A stretch of DNA of 64,000 nt from Ascidia mentula (taxonomy: Eukaryota; Chordata; Ascidiacea; Phlebobranchia; Ascidiidae). The DNA is taken from positions 5,828,001 to 5,892,000 of the forward strand of contig OX387198.1 in assembly GCA_947561715.1 (NCBI GenBank). The letters are read 5' to 3'. Below are positions 1 to 14,131 of the stretch, piece after piece. The position numbers were made by a program, and so were the translations under genes. The notes under the pieces are model-generated. The model ran no database searches, was not told where the DNA came from, and saw only the letters and a list, made by a program, of their open reading frames with translations. Position 1 is the stretch's first letter, and every line of letters starts with the position of its first letter.

Positions 1-563
1 CATTTATATAGTTGCTCGCAATTCATTTCGAAACCTTTCGGGCGCTGTGGTTATACAGGTTAACGCGCCAGGTTCGAAAAGCAAACACAATTCCCTAAAG
101 GGAGAATCGCATCCCCAAGGATCCCATCTTCCGTGGTGACTGGCTCTTGAGTCTGTCGAGAGACTAAACCGCGATGTAGAACGCTCCCGTGAGGGTACAA
201 GTGTAGGCAATAACTACATGGCGGATATGAAGATTTTTTATACAAAGCAAAACTTCATCTCTCATTACAAACCGTCAAGCGGTAGTGCAACTTTCTTGGG
301 AAACCAGTGTCTATTCATATAAGGTCTCAATGTGTAATTTTGTTGCCTTGCGGTCGGTAATGCGAAAAGTCGATACGGGAGTCTGTTACGGTTCATCACC
401 TGAGCGATGCGTGCTTTGCAATACACCTAGATGACCCTTGTCACCTTCCAATTGAGATAGAAGTGTCGAAAGCTAACGTATTCATATTTTCCCATGACTG
501 AGTCGGTCTTAAGCGTCTGATGTGTAGGGTGTTGTTTTGTGCTTATCACGGGACCCGGCCTGA

Positions 564-585
564 GTTTGAACCACGAGGTTCAAAC
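564..585. repeat. Perfect 9-bp-arm hairpin
   Basis: GTTTGAACC at 564-572 is followed by the 4-nt loop ACGA and by GGTTCAAAC at 577-585, an exact inverted repeat. No gene lies nearby. It could be a fragment of an old element or a dimeric protein site; nothing in the surroundings decides. Confidence 0.6.
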
Positions 586-2496
586 ATGTTTAATTGTGAT
601 GGCACGTAACACGCATATGGATTTACGGTTCTTTTGCTCGAACGCCATTTTGTTTTGGGTGTAAACCAAATAAATAATGTAGCCAGCAGTGTCACCGCGT
701 GCGTCGGCATATGTGAACATAACACAACCACACAACAAAACGTATATAAATGCAGAGTTATCCCAATAAAACTAATTCATGTGAGAGCAAAAGTGAACGG
801 ACAATCTTGCTTTCAGAGTGGTTAAAAACGGTGAGTTTCGGCGTCTCCAGGGATACTTAGATATTTACTGATATCATGCAACGCATGTTTAGTCACCATG
901 ATTAATGGTGGAAACATCGCAACGTAATGTCAAACTGATGATTTTCGAAATATGTCTTAATGAGAGGAACGCCCTTTAAGATAAATGACAAGTCAGCCAT
1001 TAAAACGGGTCGTCAATCACACCATATTGTACTAGTTGGTCAACGTAAGTATTGAGTTTTAAAGGTGTAATTGGTTATACTCCAATGCTGCTTATGAAAA
1101 GAATCTCTCAATCTACTAACATAGTCATGGGAAAGTCAACTTCGCATTTTTGCATGACGGAAAGCTATTGACTAGAGAAAAAATATAGGAATATATATTA
1201 CGGCTGGACTTAGGGTTAAAGGTCATGGCAGCTAGGTGAGCCTTCATACAATGACAAATGTGGATTTTCTTCTCATCTGACGCACGAGCCATGGTGGTCG
1301 GGACCTCAGCATACACAAACAGTTTAGATCATGAAAGTCGAGATGGGGTAAACATGGGGTTGCTTTAAAATGTTCAACCAATGCTAAAATGATTTTTTCA
1401 AAGTTGAAGCAAGATGGCCAGGTGGTAAGTGCTTATAACATGACCTGCAACTCCACCATATGTTAATCATGTAAACGTCTTCACCTTGTAAATTGCAGCA
1501 ACTTGGGTGGCGTTTACAGAAAAAAACTTAGCATGTAAAATGCGTGTAGTACTTAAACGCAACACAAATCACCATACATTTTATTGAAGTTGCACAATCC
1601 AACCAAGTTGCAGAAACTGTACAAGGTGAAAACGATTAAATGAATAACATATGCTAGAAGCGCAAATCCAACTTGAATCCGTTAATTTGCTACAAACAAC
1701 ATGACGTGGAAAGCATCACTTGTCATTGTCAACTGCGGTTACAGTGAAATTATTTCGACCTTTGACCTTCGCTAATACGATTCGCATTTTTCAAAAATTC
1801 CACGGCGCAAACCAAACATTATTTTAAGAGACAATGTTGTCATTCCTCGAATGCAAACGCTTTGACAAATCGTCTGCGGATTCGACACATGCGACCTTTA
1901 GCATCAAAACTTTTACAGCGCTTTCGCGTGCAGGCGAGATTTGCCCTGGATAGTGTTATCTACAACGTGCATTAGAGGGTCTTATATAAATTTCCACTGA
2001 CTAAACCGAACCCAAATGTTGCTTTTGTGTAAAGAGAATGTCAAAATCCATCAAACTTGGCAAACGAGCCGAGGCCTCAAAGCGAAATGCCAGACGCAGG
2101 TACGGAGCCAATTCACGCTTCATTTGCAGAGTGCCGCCGTTGAGCAAATATCAGGGAATTTTTCTAAATGTGCATCACGTTATCATGGGCTAAATGACCG
2201 CGAGAAGCTTTTTAATTCAACGTACCCACACGGGGAAAGCGGAGATTGTTAAGTTAGCTGAACCACCAACATCGACAAAAAAGCTTGGCGGCCATTATGG
2301 TATTTTCAAAAATGTATGATAGGATTTTGGCGAGGTGACAATTTTCGGTATTTATCGGTACTTAAGTATCATTAGCTGCCTCTGATGGGTGCTTTGCGGC
2401 GCGGGGATATTAGATTTCGGCCATGGATTTTCAACATTAGGATATAGATACATTTAAACTATGTTGGTGCGAGGCATTAAAGCTTAGCTATGTTTT

Positions 2497-2516
2497 ATTT
2501 GAAAGATCTTTCAAAT
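2497..2516. repeat. 20-bp perfect palindrome
   Basis: ATTTGAAAGATCTTTCAAAT equals its own reverse complement, and the symmetry stops at the next base on each side. Perfect symmetry of this length without a loop fits a dimeric binding site or a recent fold-back better than chance. The function is unknown. Confidence 0.6.
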
Positions 2517-5500
2517 CGCATTCACTCGGTTTAGTGTAAGAAGCATCATTTTGTGCAATTTGGAAGAATTACTTCAAAGCTTTACTTAAGCCACATAAAA
2601 GCACAGAACACAAATAAAGTGCGGTGAGACGCAAAAAAACGTGGATATTCCTAAATTACACCCAACCACATCAAAGATGTTGTTCCACATTAAAGGAGGG
2701 AAAAGCCCAAAACGGCAATTACATCACTTTCCGCTACATCAAAGTACTTTGCTCTGTGTATGGAGGCGGGACTATATACACTCACAGTTTTTGTTCCTTG
2801 CCTTGTTTTAGTGCTATCCCATGGCAGTTCACCGTCTGAGTAGTAACGTTACCCGCTTTGCCATGCCGCTCCTTCAGTGGGATGCAAGTTAACTTTACGC
2901 AAAGCAGCGTCTAATCTTGCCGACATGTTTACATTTAGAGCAGGTAGTTTTTGCGGCCTGGACGTTTGGTTAACGTCCGCTGCGAGGTTGGTCGGCAGAG
3001 TGTAGTGTTTCTACTACACGTTTTGGTGCTTACGATTAGAGCGCCGGCGGGCGTCTTTCCAAAGGCTCGCGAGACATAAGATAGGGGACTATTAGGGGTC
3101 CGGACGATTGTGACGTGGTTTAATCGCATTCGGACATCCTATCGATGACAGCAGCGACCTATTATCGAAAATCTGTGCGACGCGCGAGCAGGGTACCTGG
3201 TCAATCGTGGCACATCACTCCGCTGGTCAATCCCCGGAAAAAAACTTATTCCCAATTACGTCAACACAGGATGGGAGAAATCTCCAAGTGTGAAAAGGGG
3301 AAACAATGGCGCTTTCTTAAAGCGGATTATCCGACAAAACAATCAACTCCAAACAGGACTTTCTACTATCTGCACTTTGCCGAGCATACAAAAGAATTAT
3401 CGAGTGCCACTCCGACTTCGCGATGTTTATTCTTCGCTGCGTTAAAAAAAACAATTCTGGCTGTTGGACTCCATGAAGATAAAAAAGTTGATTTTTTCGA
3501 CAATTGCATACCACATGCGACCAATTTATAAAACAATTTAAAACCGCAACGGTAAAAACCTGCAAAATTACTTAAATATCCATATCAACTTACCGTCCCA
3601 TAATTTTTCACCACTGTTCAATTAAAAGTGGGCTTAAATATATTTTTTTCTAATAACATTTCAAACTTTCAAAAGACTCACAACTGTGTAATGCGGTTGA
3701 CTATTTTTTGATCCCATATCTAGTATCGACCCCAGAAATTCGATCGTCAATTAGTTGGTGCTATGACTCCCTCTTTGATCTCACCGACACCTGCACGATT
3801 TGTAATGAAATCATGGGAGTCCATTTTTGTCTTGCGGAGCAAGAAATGCGTAAGATTCATCAGATTTGTGACCCTGTCGTGTAACCGTATTTAGATTTGT
3901 TACGAAACAAAAATTTGGAGAATGTTGATACAGTATATCTCCCGAAGTAATAACTGTGTGTAAAGTGTTGTGTGGAGTTAGGTCGCTGTAATGATACACA
4001 TCCGAATTCAATTTGGCGCACATTTGGAACTTCCAGATCTTGACAAACCACTAAAATCAATTTCGGAAATATTCGAGTTACGCAATCTGAAATTTTTTTC
4101 GACTGGTAAAAATCAAACTGAAGTTTCGATCGCAAAATGTTGTGAAATTCATAACAATACTAGTCACCCACCCCGGAATGCGGTGAAGCGGGGGTGGCAT
4201 AATTCCATAAATCGCAAACGCCCCAGTCATTCAGATACTTATGTCACTGGTCGCTCTATGCTTTAATAACAACGAACGCAAAACACTCCAGATTACGCGC
4301 TAATGCGACACGCTTACCTGAGCGACAACAACCAATTTGACATGACAGATCACGTGCCGTTCACGCTCCATTGAGCGCCAATAGGAGTGCCGCACCCTGT
4401 GACAGGGCAATGTGGGTGACACACTCGTGTAAGATGATGGGAAAGTGTGTAGAGTAGCCACGGGGTCACCATGAGTCACATTATATCGCACGGTAAACTG
4501 GCACCGGGCTTACGTGGGGAAGTCGCAATGCCGATACGCCGACCTATCCGTTACGAATGACTCGCAACACTGAGCTTTGTGTTCGCAATACGAGACTCTC
4601 AATAAAGCTATCGAGTTTTCTCGACGATGGGAAATTTACTCTAATGGGTAAAAGCCCCCTGCGTACCCTACGTAAGCCAATTAAGATATGGGTAAGTCAG
4701 ACATTTTAAACACGTTAAATCTTTTACAGCCAAGATGGAAAACTGGGTCATATCGGAAATATTCCAACAAGCACTAAGACCTTTTTAAAAAATTTTTTGA
4801 CAGAAGTACGACAGAACGCAATTGCTGTAACGGTTACAATAACCTGGTGTAAAATAAGCAAAGGTTGGCACAAAAGAATTGTCCATGCATCAATAAACCT
4901 GGTTGACATTACTGAGACTTTGATTCCCACGGTTTGAAGGTGAGAGCAAACAAAACTAAAGAAGTGTACAGGAGGGTGGCAACCGCAAAAGACGGGCCAG
5001 CATCGATCGGTTTGTGGGGATCAAAGACTTTGCGCGTCACCCGACGGCCCTTGCACCGATTGTCACGTGTTAGAATAGGTATCGCGCGCTCAGCCAAGGC
5101 TGTGAGATCAAAGAGCGGTGCCAAGAGAATTTTTGGGCAGCCCGTCTCAATGGTGGCTGAAATCCCGGTTGTTTACGAAACAGCTCTGTTTGTCCGACGT
5201 CCCTTTCACGGCCTTAGACCCTGCTAATGTGTCGCGGGGATTATACGCGGAATCGCCAAACCAGGGTATGCGAAACGCAATATCGCCAGTACTTAACACA
5301 AGCCCTTTGTAAAACATACGGGCGTTTACGGATTCTAGTCCTGCGCGCGAGTCGATTTTTGCGTTGCCAAGAGAAGAATTCCCCACGGTGGCCTTTCAAC
5401 GCGTTCAAATTCCCAAAGAAGCCACTCGGTTTAGAGAAAAGTTGCCACAGCATTGGGTGAGGAATCCTGTGGGATATACACTGGTAGCCTTTACAAAACA

Positions 5501-6180
5501 TGCCTTTCACAGTCTAAATGTTAACTGTGGCACATCCATCGCATTATGCCGTGCGACGTCAAATCCTAGTGTTTAATTCATGCGCACTTCAAATGCTGCG
5601 GGCGCAAATTGTAATTTGAGACGCAACGACGAGATGAATTTATATCGCGCCAAACACATGTCTGCATCCCAGAAACTTCCAGTTAAAACACAATTCGTAT
5701 TATTAGAAACACATGATGCGAATAATTGTTTTGATTTGGGACTAAGGGTTGTCTTATTGTCTTAAATCACACGTTTTCACAATTCACAGTAGTAAAACTG
5801 CACAAAAACTGTTAATGAAATCATTCTGGAATACAGCGAGTTCCCGCTTAAACACACTCACCGCGCAGTTACTAAATACTTACTAAATAGTGACGTTTGC
5901 TTGGCCATAAATATCTTAGAAAAACGGCAGCTAATAAAACAAAGGGGTCTGTATAGCGCCAGGTGATTTTAATTGGATTATGCTCTTCCCCACAAACATC
6001 GGTTGGTCCGCTAAACACACAAATGGAACGGGTCCGGCGGAGAGCGCGGCAGCGTCCAGCGCCTCTTGATGAATCACGGTTAATTATCTGCTCGTGGGAA
6101 AGTAGCCCCCGGGGCCGCGGCGCCCGCCCCACCGCTCGCCCCCTGAGAAAATAATTTGTCTTCGTCGAACGGACGAGCGC

Positions 6181-6197
6181 GATAAGAGATAAGGAAG
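6181..6197. promoter_or_regulatory. Overlapping GATA-GATA-ETS motif cluster
   Basis: The string GATAAGAGATAAGGAAG holds two GATA-type cores (GATAAG, AGATAAG) running into an ETS-type core (GGAA). It lies in a GC-rich block about 3.1 kb upstream of the Six1/2 start codon. GATA plus ETS sites are a known combination in ascidian FGF-responsive neural enhancers. Its use here is inference from motif match and position. Confidence 0.3.
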
Positions 6198-7170
6198 AGC
6201 ACGAGAAGGCCCAGACTGGAAACTCTATTAACGCCTTAAATGGCGCGGGCAAGTCGGCGTGACGGCCGCTCTCCTCCCGGGGACGCCTCGCTTTCATCCC
6301 GGTTCGCGCGCACCAACCAAATCCCGATAGGCGGGAAAGCAAACAAGTCATCACGGGTCGCGGTGAAGCGCGGAGTATTAGGGCTAGCAACAGTTTATCT
6401 CAAGTGACGCGTCCGTCAACGCTCGTCGATCCAACAACAGCCGATTTCCTTCGCACACAAGCAGTATGGGCGCCCCACTTCGGGTACAGTTTTTTCAACG
6501 ACACAGCGAATCCCTTCACCAACATGCACCAAAGGTAGAAAAATCTGCGCGATTTCGTCTTCGCAACGAGCCACGAAAGGCTATGCGTTATGTCGAGAAA
6601 GCGGGGTGGCCGCGTTGAGTGAATTAGCGAATTGGCAGCATTTTTTGGTCTGCGTGTGGCGGTTCCTCGTTAGGACAGAAGGTACCGACAGATAAAAGCG
6701 TCGAGTAAGGTGTGAGGTGCTGTATTTTTATTTTTAAAAAATGAGCAATAATTTTGTTTCTTCGGACGTCAATATTACATCAACGATACGTTTATAATTT
6801 AAATAGCTCAGTAAGTTTATTTAGCGTCTTAAAGTAAGAACAGGGAGCCATATGTTTATCCTACATTACACAAAAGATTGTTTATGGCGGTGTCTATTAT
6901 GTATTGGAGTGAAGAATCTAATACCACCAGCAAGCAGCTTAATTTAGATGTAATGGGAAGCAGATATTATTTTGCGTAACGTTGCAGTGCAAATAGCATT
7001 CCACGCGGCATCTGCTTTCATCGGCAATTAAACGCCTGTTAACGCGCATGCCTGCAGCTTTAAGGGGATTATAGCAGGTATCACAGGGACCGACAGCACG
7101 CGTCGGGGAAATTTCAAGTGGCAATTAATATTAAAGCAAATAAACGGGATTACGTCATGCGCGACAATTG

Positions 7171-7189
7171 ACCAATCGCGGCGCGACAA
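7171..7189. promoter_or_regulatory. CCAAT box beside GGCGCGACAA (first of two)
   Basis: ACCAATCGC is followed directly by GGCGCGACAA. The same two words occur in the opposite order at 14111-14130 on the other side of Six1/2. It is a candidate NF-Y-type site with a companion motif; the evidence is motif recurrence only. Confidence 0.25.
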
Positions 7190-9136
7190 ATAACCTCCAG
7201 AGCGAGTGAAAGAAAAACAGTGGCCGGGGAAATGGAGGCGGGTTTTCCACTTTCATTTCGGCCGACCCTACACAGATTAATGATCACGGTCCTGATGTTT
7301 AGTAAAGCGATTAGATTAGTTGAAATGGGATGTTTTCTTTTCCGAAGCATTTGTTTTCTCAGCCAATTGGTGGGAAATTATTGTAAGCAACAGCACGAAG
7401 TGAAAATACCCACAAAAATCATGCACAAATTCAGCAAAGGTTTCATTTTGTGGCACATTTTTCTTTTGTTTGTTACTATTACCAACAGCAATAGAATATG
7501 TACATTTCTTGCCACAAATTATTTTCCAAGGGCGAGACTGGGCAAAAACAATCGCCTTCCCAAAACAGACCAACATCTTATATGGAAATGAGGATTAAAA
7601 TGTCGGCTAGAGCAACATTCAACTGTTTTCAGCCCATATGCACTTCGATGCATAATACATGGGGTCGGGCAGAATATTGTTTGGTGGCGTGGTCTGAGTT
7701 GCGAACGAAATTCCAAACGAACGATGATAATCCGCAGTTAGTCGATTTGAGCTGGCGAAATTTATGAACTGTGTACTTGTTAAAACCACTGTAGCGTTTG
7801 TGCACGATGATCGTCAGTTAGGGATTAAAGTTTATGCGCCTGGTTTGACGAAATATTACGTACTGGTTTATGCCTATTCCACAGAAGTTCATATTCTGAT
7901 ATACCTTTGGCTAAACAACAGGTTATTATTCATTCTTTAACCCATGGCTTTCTAAAGTCATAATAACTGCCTATAGTTGTCATTTGATTCACTAAAAATC
8001 CAAATAGTTCGCTGAAAGCGCAAAGTTATCCGCTGGGTGACAGTAAAGCGCATACAATTTTAATCGCTGTTTAGTTGCAAAACAGGTTGTGTTTAAATTT
8101 ATGTTATGTAGCAGGCAAACTGCAACAGCGGATTGTTTTCAAAACGAGTGATATTGTTGTAGGAAATTAATTATAAGTTTTGAAGAGATCACAGCGAGTA
8201 AGGATTCAAAATTACCGTGTCAAATATCATAAGATACCTGGGTGTTCCTGTTTTCTAAAACTTATCAAAATACGTTGGTTAATCAGTTTTTTCGTGTGGT
8301 AAATTCTTTTACGAAAACAATTGTACCAAATTTTGTGTCGGAAGTTGGATTTGAATTCGTCTCAATGAAAACAAACCCCGTGTTGCAAAAGTAATGTTCA
8401 CCGCCGTTGGCAAACCGATTTAAAAATGGCGCACATAAAAACACCATCACGAAGCTAAATTTGTCGAAAGCGTGTCCATGCAGAACCAGCTTGCGGCAGC
8501 GAGACAGAACCCGTACAAGTCAGGGAAAAAAGGCGATCCCAACTACGTTCGTTGATTTCGATTCCCGGCGACAGTTGCGTCGAATTGTCGAATTATAAAC
8601 ACCGCGGCGGCGGCCAATTGTCACCTATTGTTGCTTTTGGTAACTGCCTGTTGTTTTTCTCGCCGGCGAAGGACGGCACGCTCTCTCTTTACCTGCGCAC
8701 CGACAGTCACTTGCTATTAATGTGTTGGATTGCTCTGAGTAGCATTAGTTGCGAGGAGATAACCTGGTAAGCGGAGGTTATACGAAGTGGCAGAAAGAAT
8801 ATAGATCGCTCGTAAATGGGACCGGTGTTTAATTAGCCATAGGGAAGGGAAACAGTTTAAAATGAAACTTACGATAAATGTGTTTAGGTAATACGCACTA
8901 AGTCAATATAGCTAGATTGCGGAGATGAAAGAAATTAATGTCAAGTTAACATTTTACGGCGTTACCGTTGTTTTGATAATTTGAGACAGTAATAGTTTAA
9001 AATTTACATCGATTTTGCGTAATGTTGCAGAAGGAGTGCGCCATTTTTGGGATAATTTGAGAAATACGCGAATCAGTGTAAGGTGCACTCATTTAATACC
9101 ATTTTTCTTCAAATTTCAGATCTGCCTTGCAAAACA

Positions 9137-9144
9137 TATAAATA
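9137..9144 (+). promoter_or_regulatory. Candidate TATA box of Six1/2
   Basis: TATAAATA lies 133 bp upstream of the first in-frame ATG (9270). This is a fitting distance for a start site near 9165-9170 and a 5' untranslated leader of about 100 nt. No competing in-frame ATG lies between them. Confidence 0.4.
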
Positions 9145-9182
9145 CAGCAGGTATCTATTTGCAAATGCTTAGCTCTGATTAA

Positions 9183-11954
<2,772 letters not shown>

Positions 11955-12034
11955 CTTACTGGGGAGCGATATAAGTTCGTAGAAAAGACAATCATCATCG
12001 CACATGACGACATTCCAAAGCGGAATCCGGACCA

Positions 12035-12040
12035 AATAAA
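12035..12040 (+). terminator. Polyadenylation signal of Six1/2
   Basis: AATAAA lies 81 nt after the Six1/2 stop codon, followed by a GT-rich stretch (GTGTTATTCG). This implies a short 3' UTR ending near 12055. Confidence 0.6.
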
Positions 12041-14084
12041 GTGTTATTCGTAATATATATGGTTCTTAGCGCAACTACACGGCCCATGAATCTATACCAA
12101 AGCCATTTGTGTTTTTTGCTTTAGCTGTAGGTGTGTGTTCACTGTACGTTTCATGCATTATTCAAGCGAAAGGCGTTTTACGCTTTGGGGCGCCCGCCAC
12201 GATAAATGTTGTATGCTGTCGCGAATGCATGGCGCCCGGGCAGTGTGGCGACAGACAAGCAAATGTTTCGCCATGTCGTTGGGTTGGAATTGTGTGGGCC
12301 AGCTGCTTTTATCCAGTCGATGCGTTTAATGTAACATAAAAGATCAACAAAAAAATAAACGTTCCATTTTAAATGTGTACACAAATTTTCAGAAATTTAT
12401 TTTTTACCGCCTTTTGTTGCAACCAACGATCATTGCTGTCGTTCCTGCGTTGCCCACGATTTTCTTGCAATTGCAGAAAAACGACCAAGTCCAAGAACGA
12501 AAAATATTCCGACACTTTGTTACGAGTCATTCCATGACATGGTTTCTTACTATTTGTTAATATTCACATTCAATTCATATTACACCCGCGACATTTCCTT
12601 ATGTTTGCATGCAACTGCGCTTTCACCGTATTTTCATGATCGTCGTATTTTTATCATTTCTCTGTGCGCCGTGGCAAGCAGTTTAACGTTGGTTGTCGTA
12701 GCTTGGGTTCGCAGCACTGTTTGACAATAAAACAAGCGACCGAAATAGAAGCTGTGTGGCATTCAAAAGCATGAAGGAGACGGGTTGATTTGACGGCGAA
12801 CATACAGAGGGAATGTGAAGACTACACATAAAATGTGCATTCCTAAAAAAAACTTAAATGGGTTTTAAATTTTGAATCAAGTACTCTAAGTAATTTCACC
12901 ACAAATTTTGAAAGCTTAAAGCAAAACTCGCCGAAATTTTGAGCGTTAAATGCATGGGAGATATAAGCACAAAAGTCAAGGAATCCTTTCCACGAAGACG
13001 AGGTTTTGTCGTACAACGAAATATATAGATTTTCGCCTGAGAAATTAAGCCGAGATCGCGAAGTGGCATTTTCAGTACATACCTGACCAAAAGTGAATAC
13101 ATGCAAAGACTAAAGCCAGTACAGACGTGGGAACATTCATACCAGTTGACTGATCACTCGATTGATCAGCCGAACGGACAGAAAGCGGTGCGCTATCCAT
13201 CATGGGGCCGCCAGCACAACCCCTGCCTTTTCAAGCTGCGTGCAAATAGAGCAACTTCCGAAAAGTAAAATTCTTCCCACAGGTACTGCTAGCCATGGGT
13301 CGCTTTACAATGCAAACTGTAGTTACAAGTCTGTTTGGAAACACTTGAAATTTGGGAGTGGAGATGAAGGCAATACAGTGGTAACTTTGTCACAGAGCGT
13401 AAAGTTTAGCAATGGTTTCGATAGAAACTCACTCAAACGTTTTATATCAGTGATATTTTAACAAACCGTAATATAAAAAATAGGGCCACGATGTTTGAAA
13501 AAATTAAGGTTTTTCTTCAATGGGATTAAGTTTCAAAAAAAACAACTTAAATTTTCCATTTAATTAACACAAATACTCGAACACGTAAAAGCAAACAAAT
13601 TCCAAGGTTTTTCGTGATATATATTGGAAGAAAATAACTAAAAACATCCCAGCCAAGTTTGTTCACAGATATTTCTGCAAGAATCCACGAAAATTCTTTT
13701 CAATACAGCAGTGTGCCTGTCAGTTTCCGACGCCTCGCGACCGGGTTCTTATTCTCAAAAAGCATCGCATTTCCTCCATATTCTTCAAATCAAATACATC
13801 ATGTCACCGCAACATAATACATAAATATCAATTTCTTTCGAGCCAGGGTTTTCGCGCTATCTGTTCGTTCTATCGCCGTTACGTAAGCGTTGACCTGACC
13901 TTTACACCTAACCTTTGCCTGGGTCCGGGATTTAACTCACACGGGGGCGCCGAATTTCTGTACGAAAATGCAAAGTATTTTAACGATGAAAAATTCATTG
14001 TGGGGCGCCGTTGATGCAGCAAGTTAATTTGCAATCAGTTGCGCCGGATTGTCGGGACGGCGGGTAAACGGAAGCCGCCGACGA

Positions 14085-14131
14085 TTGGCTGAATTCATAA
14101 TTTATGGCAAGGCGCGACAACCAATCAGCGG
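14085..14131. promoter_or_regulatory. Paired CCAAT-type sites with GGCGCGACAA
   Basis: GATTGGCTG on the plus strand (a reverse CCAAT) is followed about 35 bp later by GGCGCGACAACCAATCAGCG. Paired, oppositely facing CCAAT boxes resemble NF-Y sites. The GGCGCGACAA word also occurs beside a CCAAT at 7171-7189. The function is inferred. Confidence 0.25.

Larger units (their letters stand above)
1..9130. other. Gene-poor 5' flank of Six1/2; no gene recognised
   Basis: I find no exon that I can assign to a family. Open frames of up to about 170 codons occur at 3145-3531, 4934-5576 and 5872-6390. They overlap on both strands, lack recognisable motifs and fall where GC is high, so I read them as chance. 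The stretch holds a 9-bp-arm hairpin (564-585), a 20-bp perfect palindrome (2497-2516), a GC- and CpG-rich block (about 6000-6400) and an overlapping GATA/ETS-like cluster (6181-6197). It may hold regulatory DNA for Six1/2, which is inference from position only. Confidence 0.6.

Noticed and set aside
3145-3531. 128-codon plus-strand frame
   Set aside because: Low-complexity basic protein with no recognisable domain and no splice or neighbour support.
4934-5576. Overlapping open frames on both strands
   Set aside because: Several frames are open at once and none has a family pattern; local composition explains them.
5872-6390. 172-codon open frame on the minus strand in a GC-rich block
   Set aside because: No motif, biased Arg/Pro/Ala composition typical of GC-rich chance frames, and overlapped by a frame on the other strand.
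13145-13175. CTGATCA / TGATCAG inverted repeat
   Set aside because: Seven-base arms are within chance expectation for this length of sequence.
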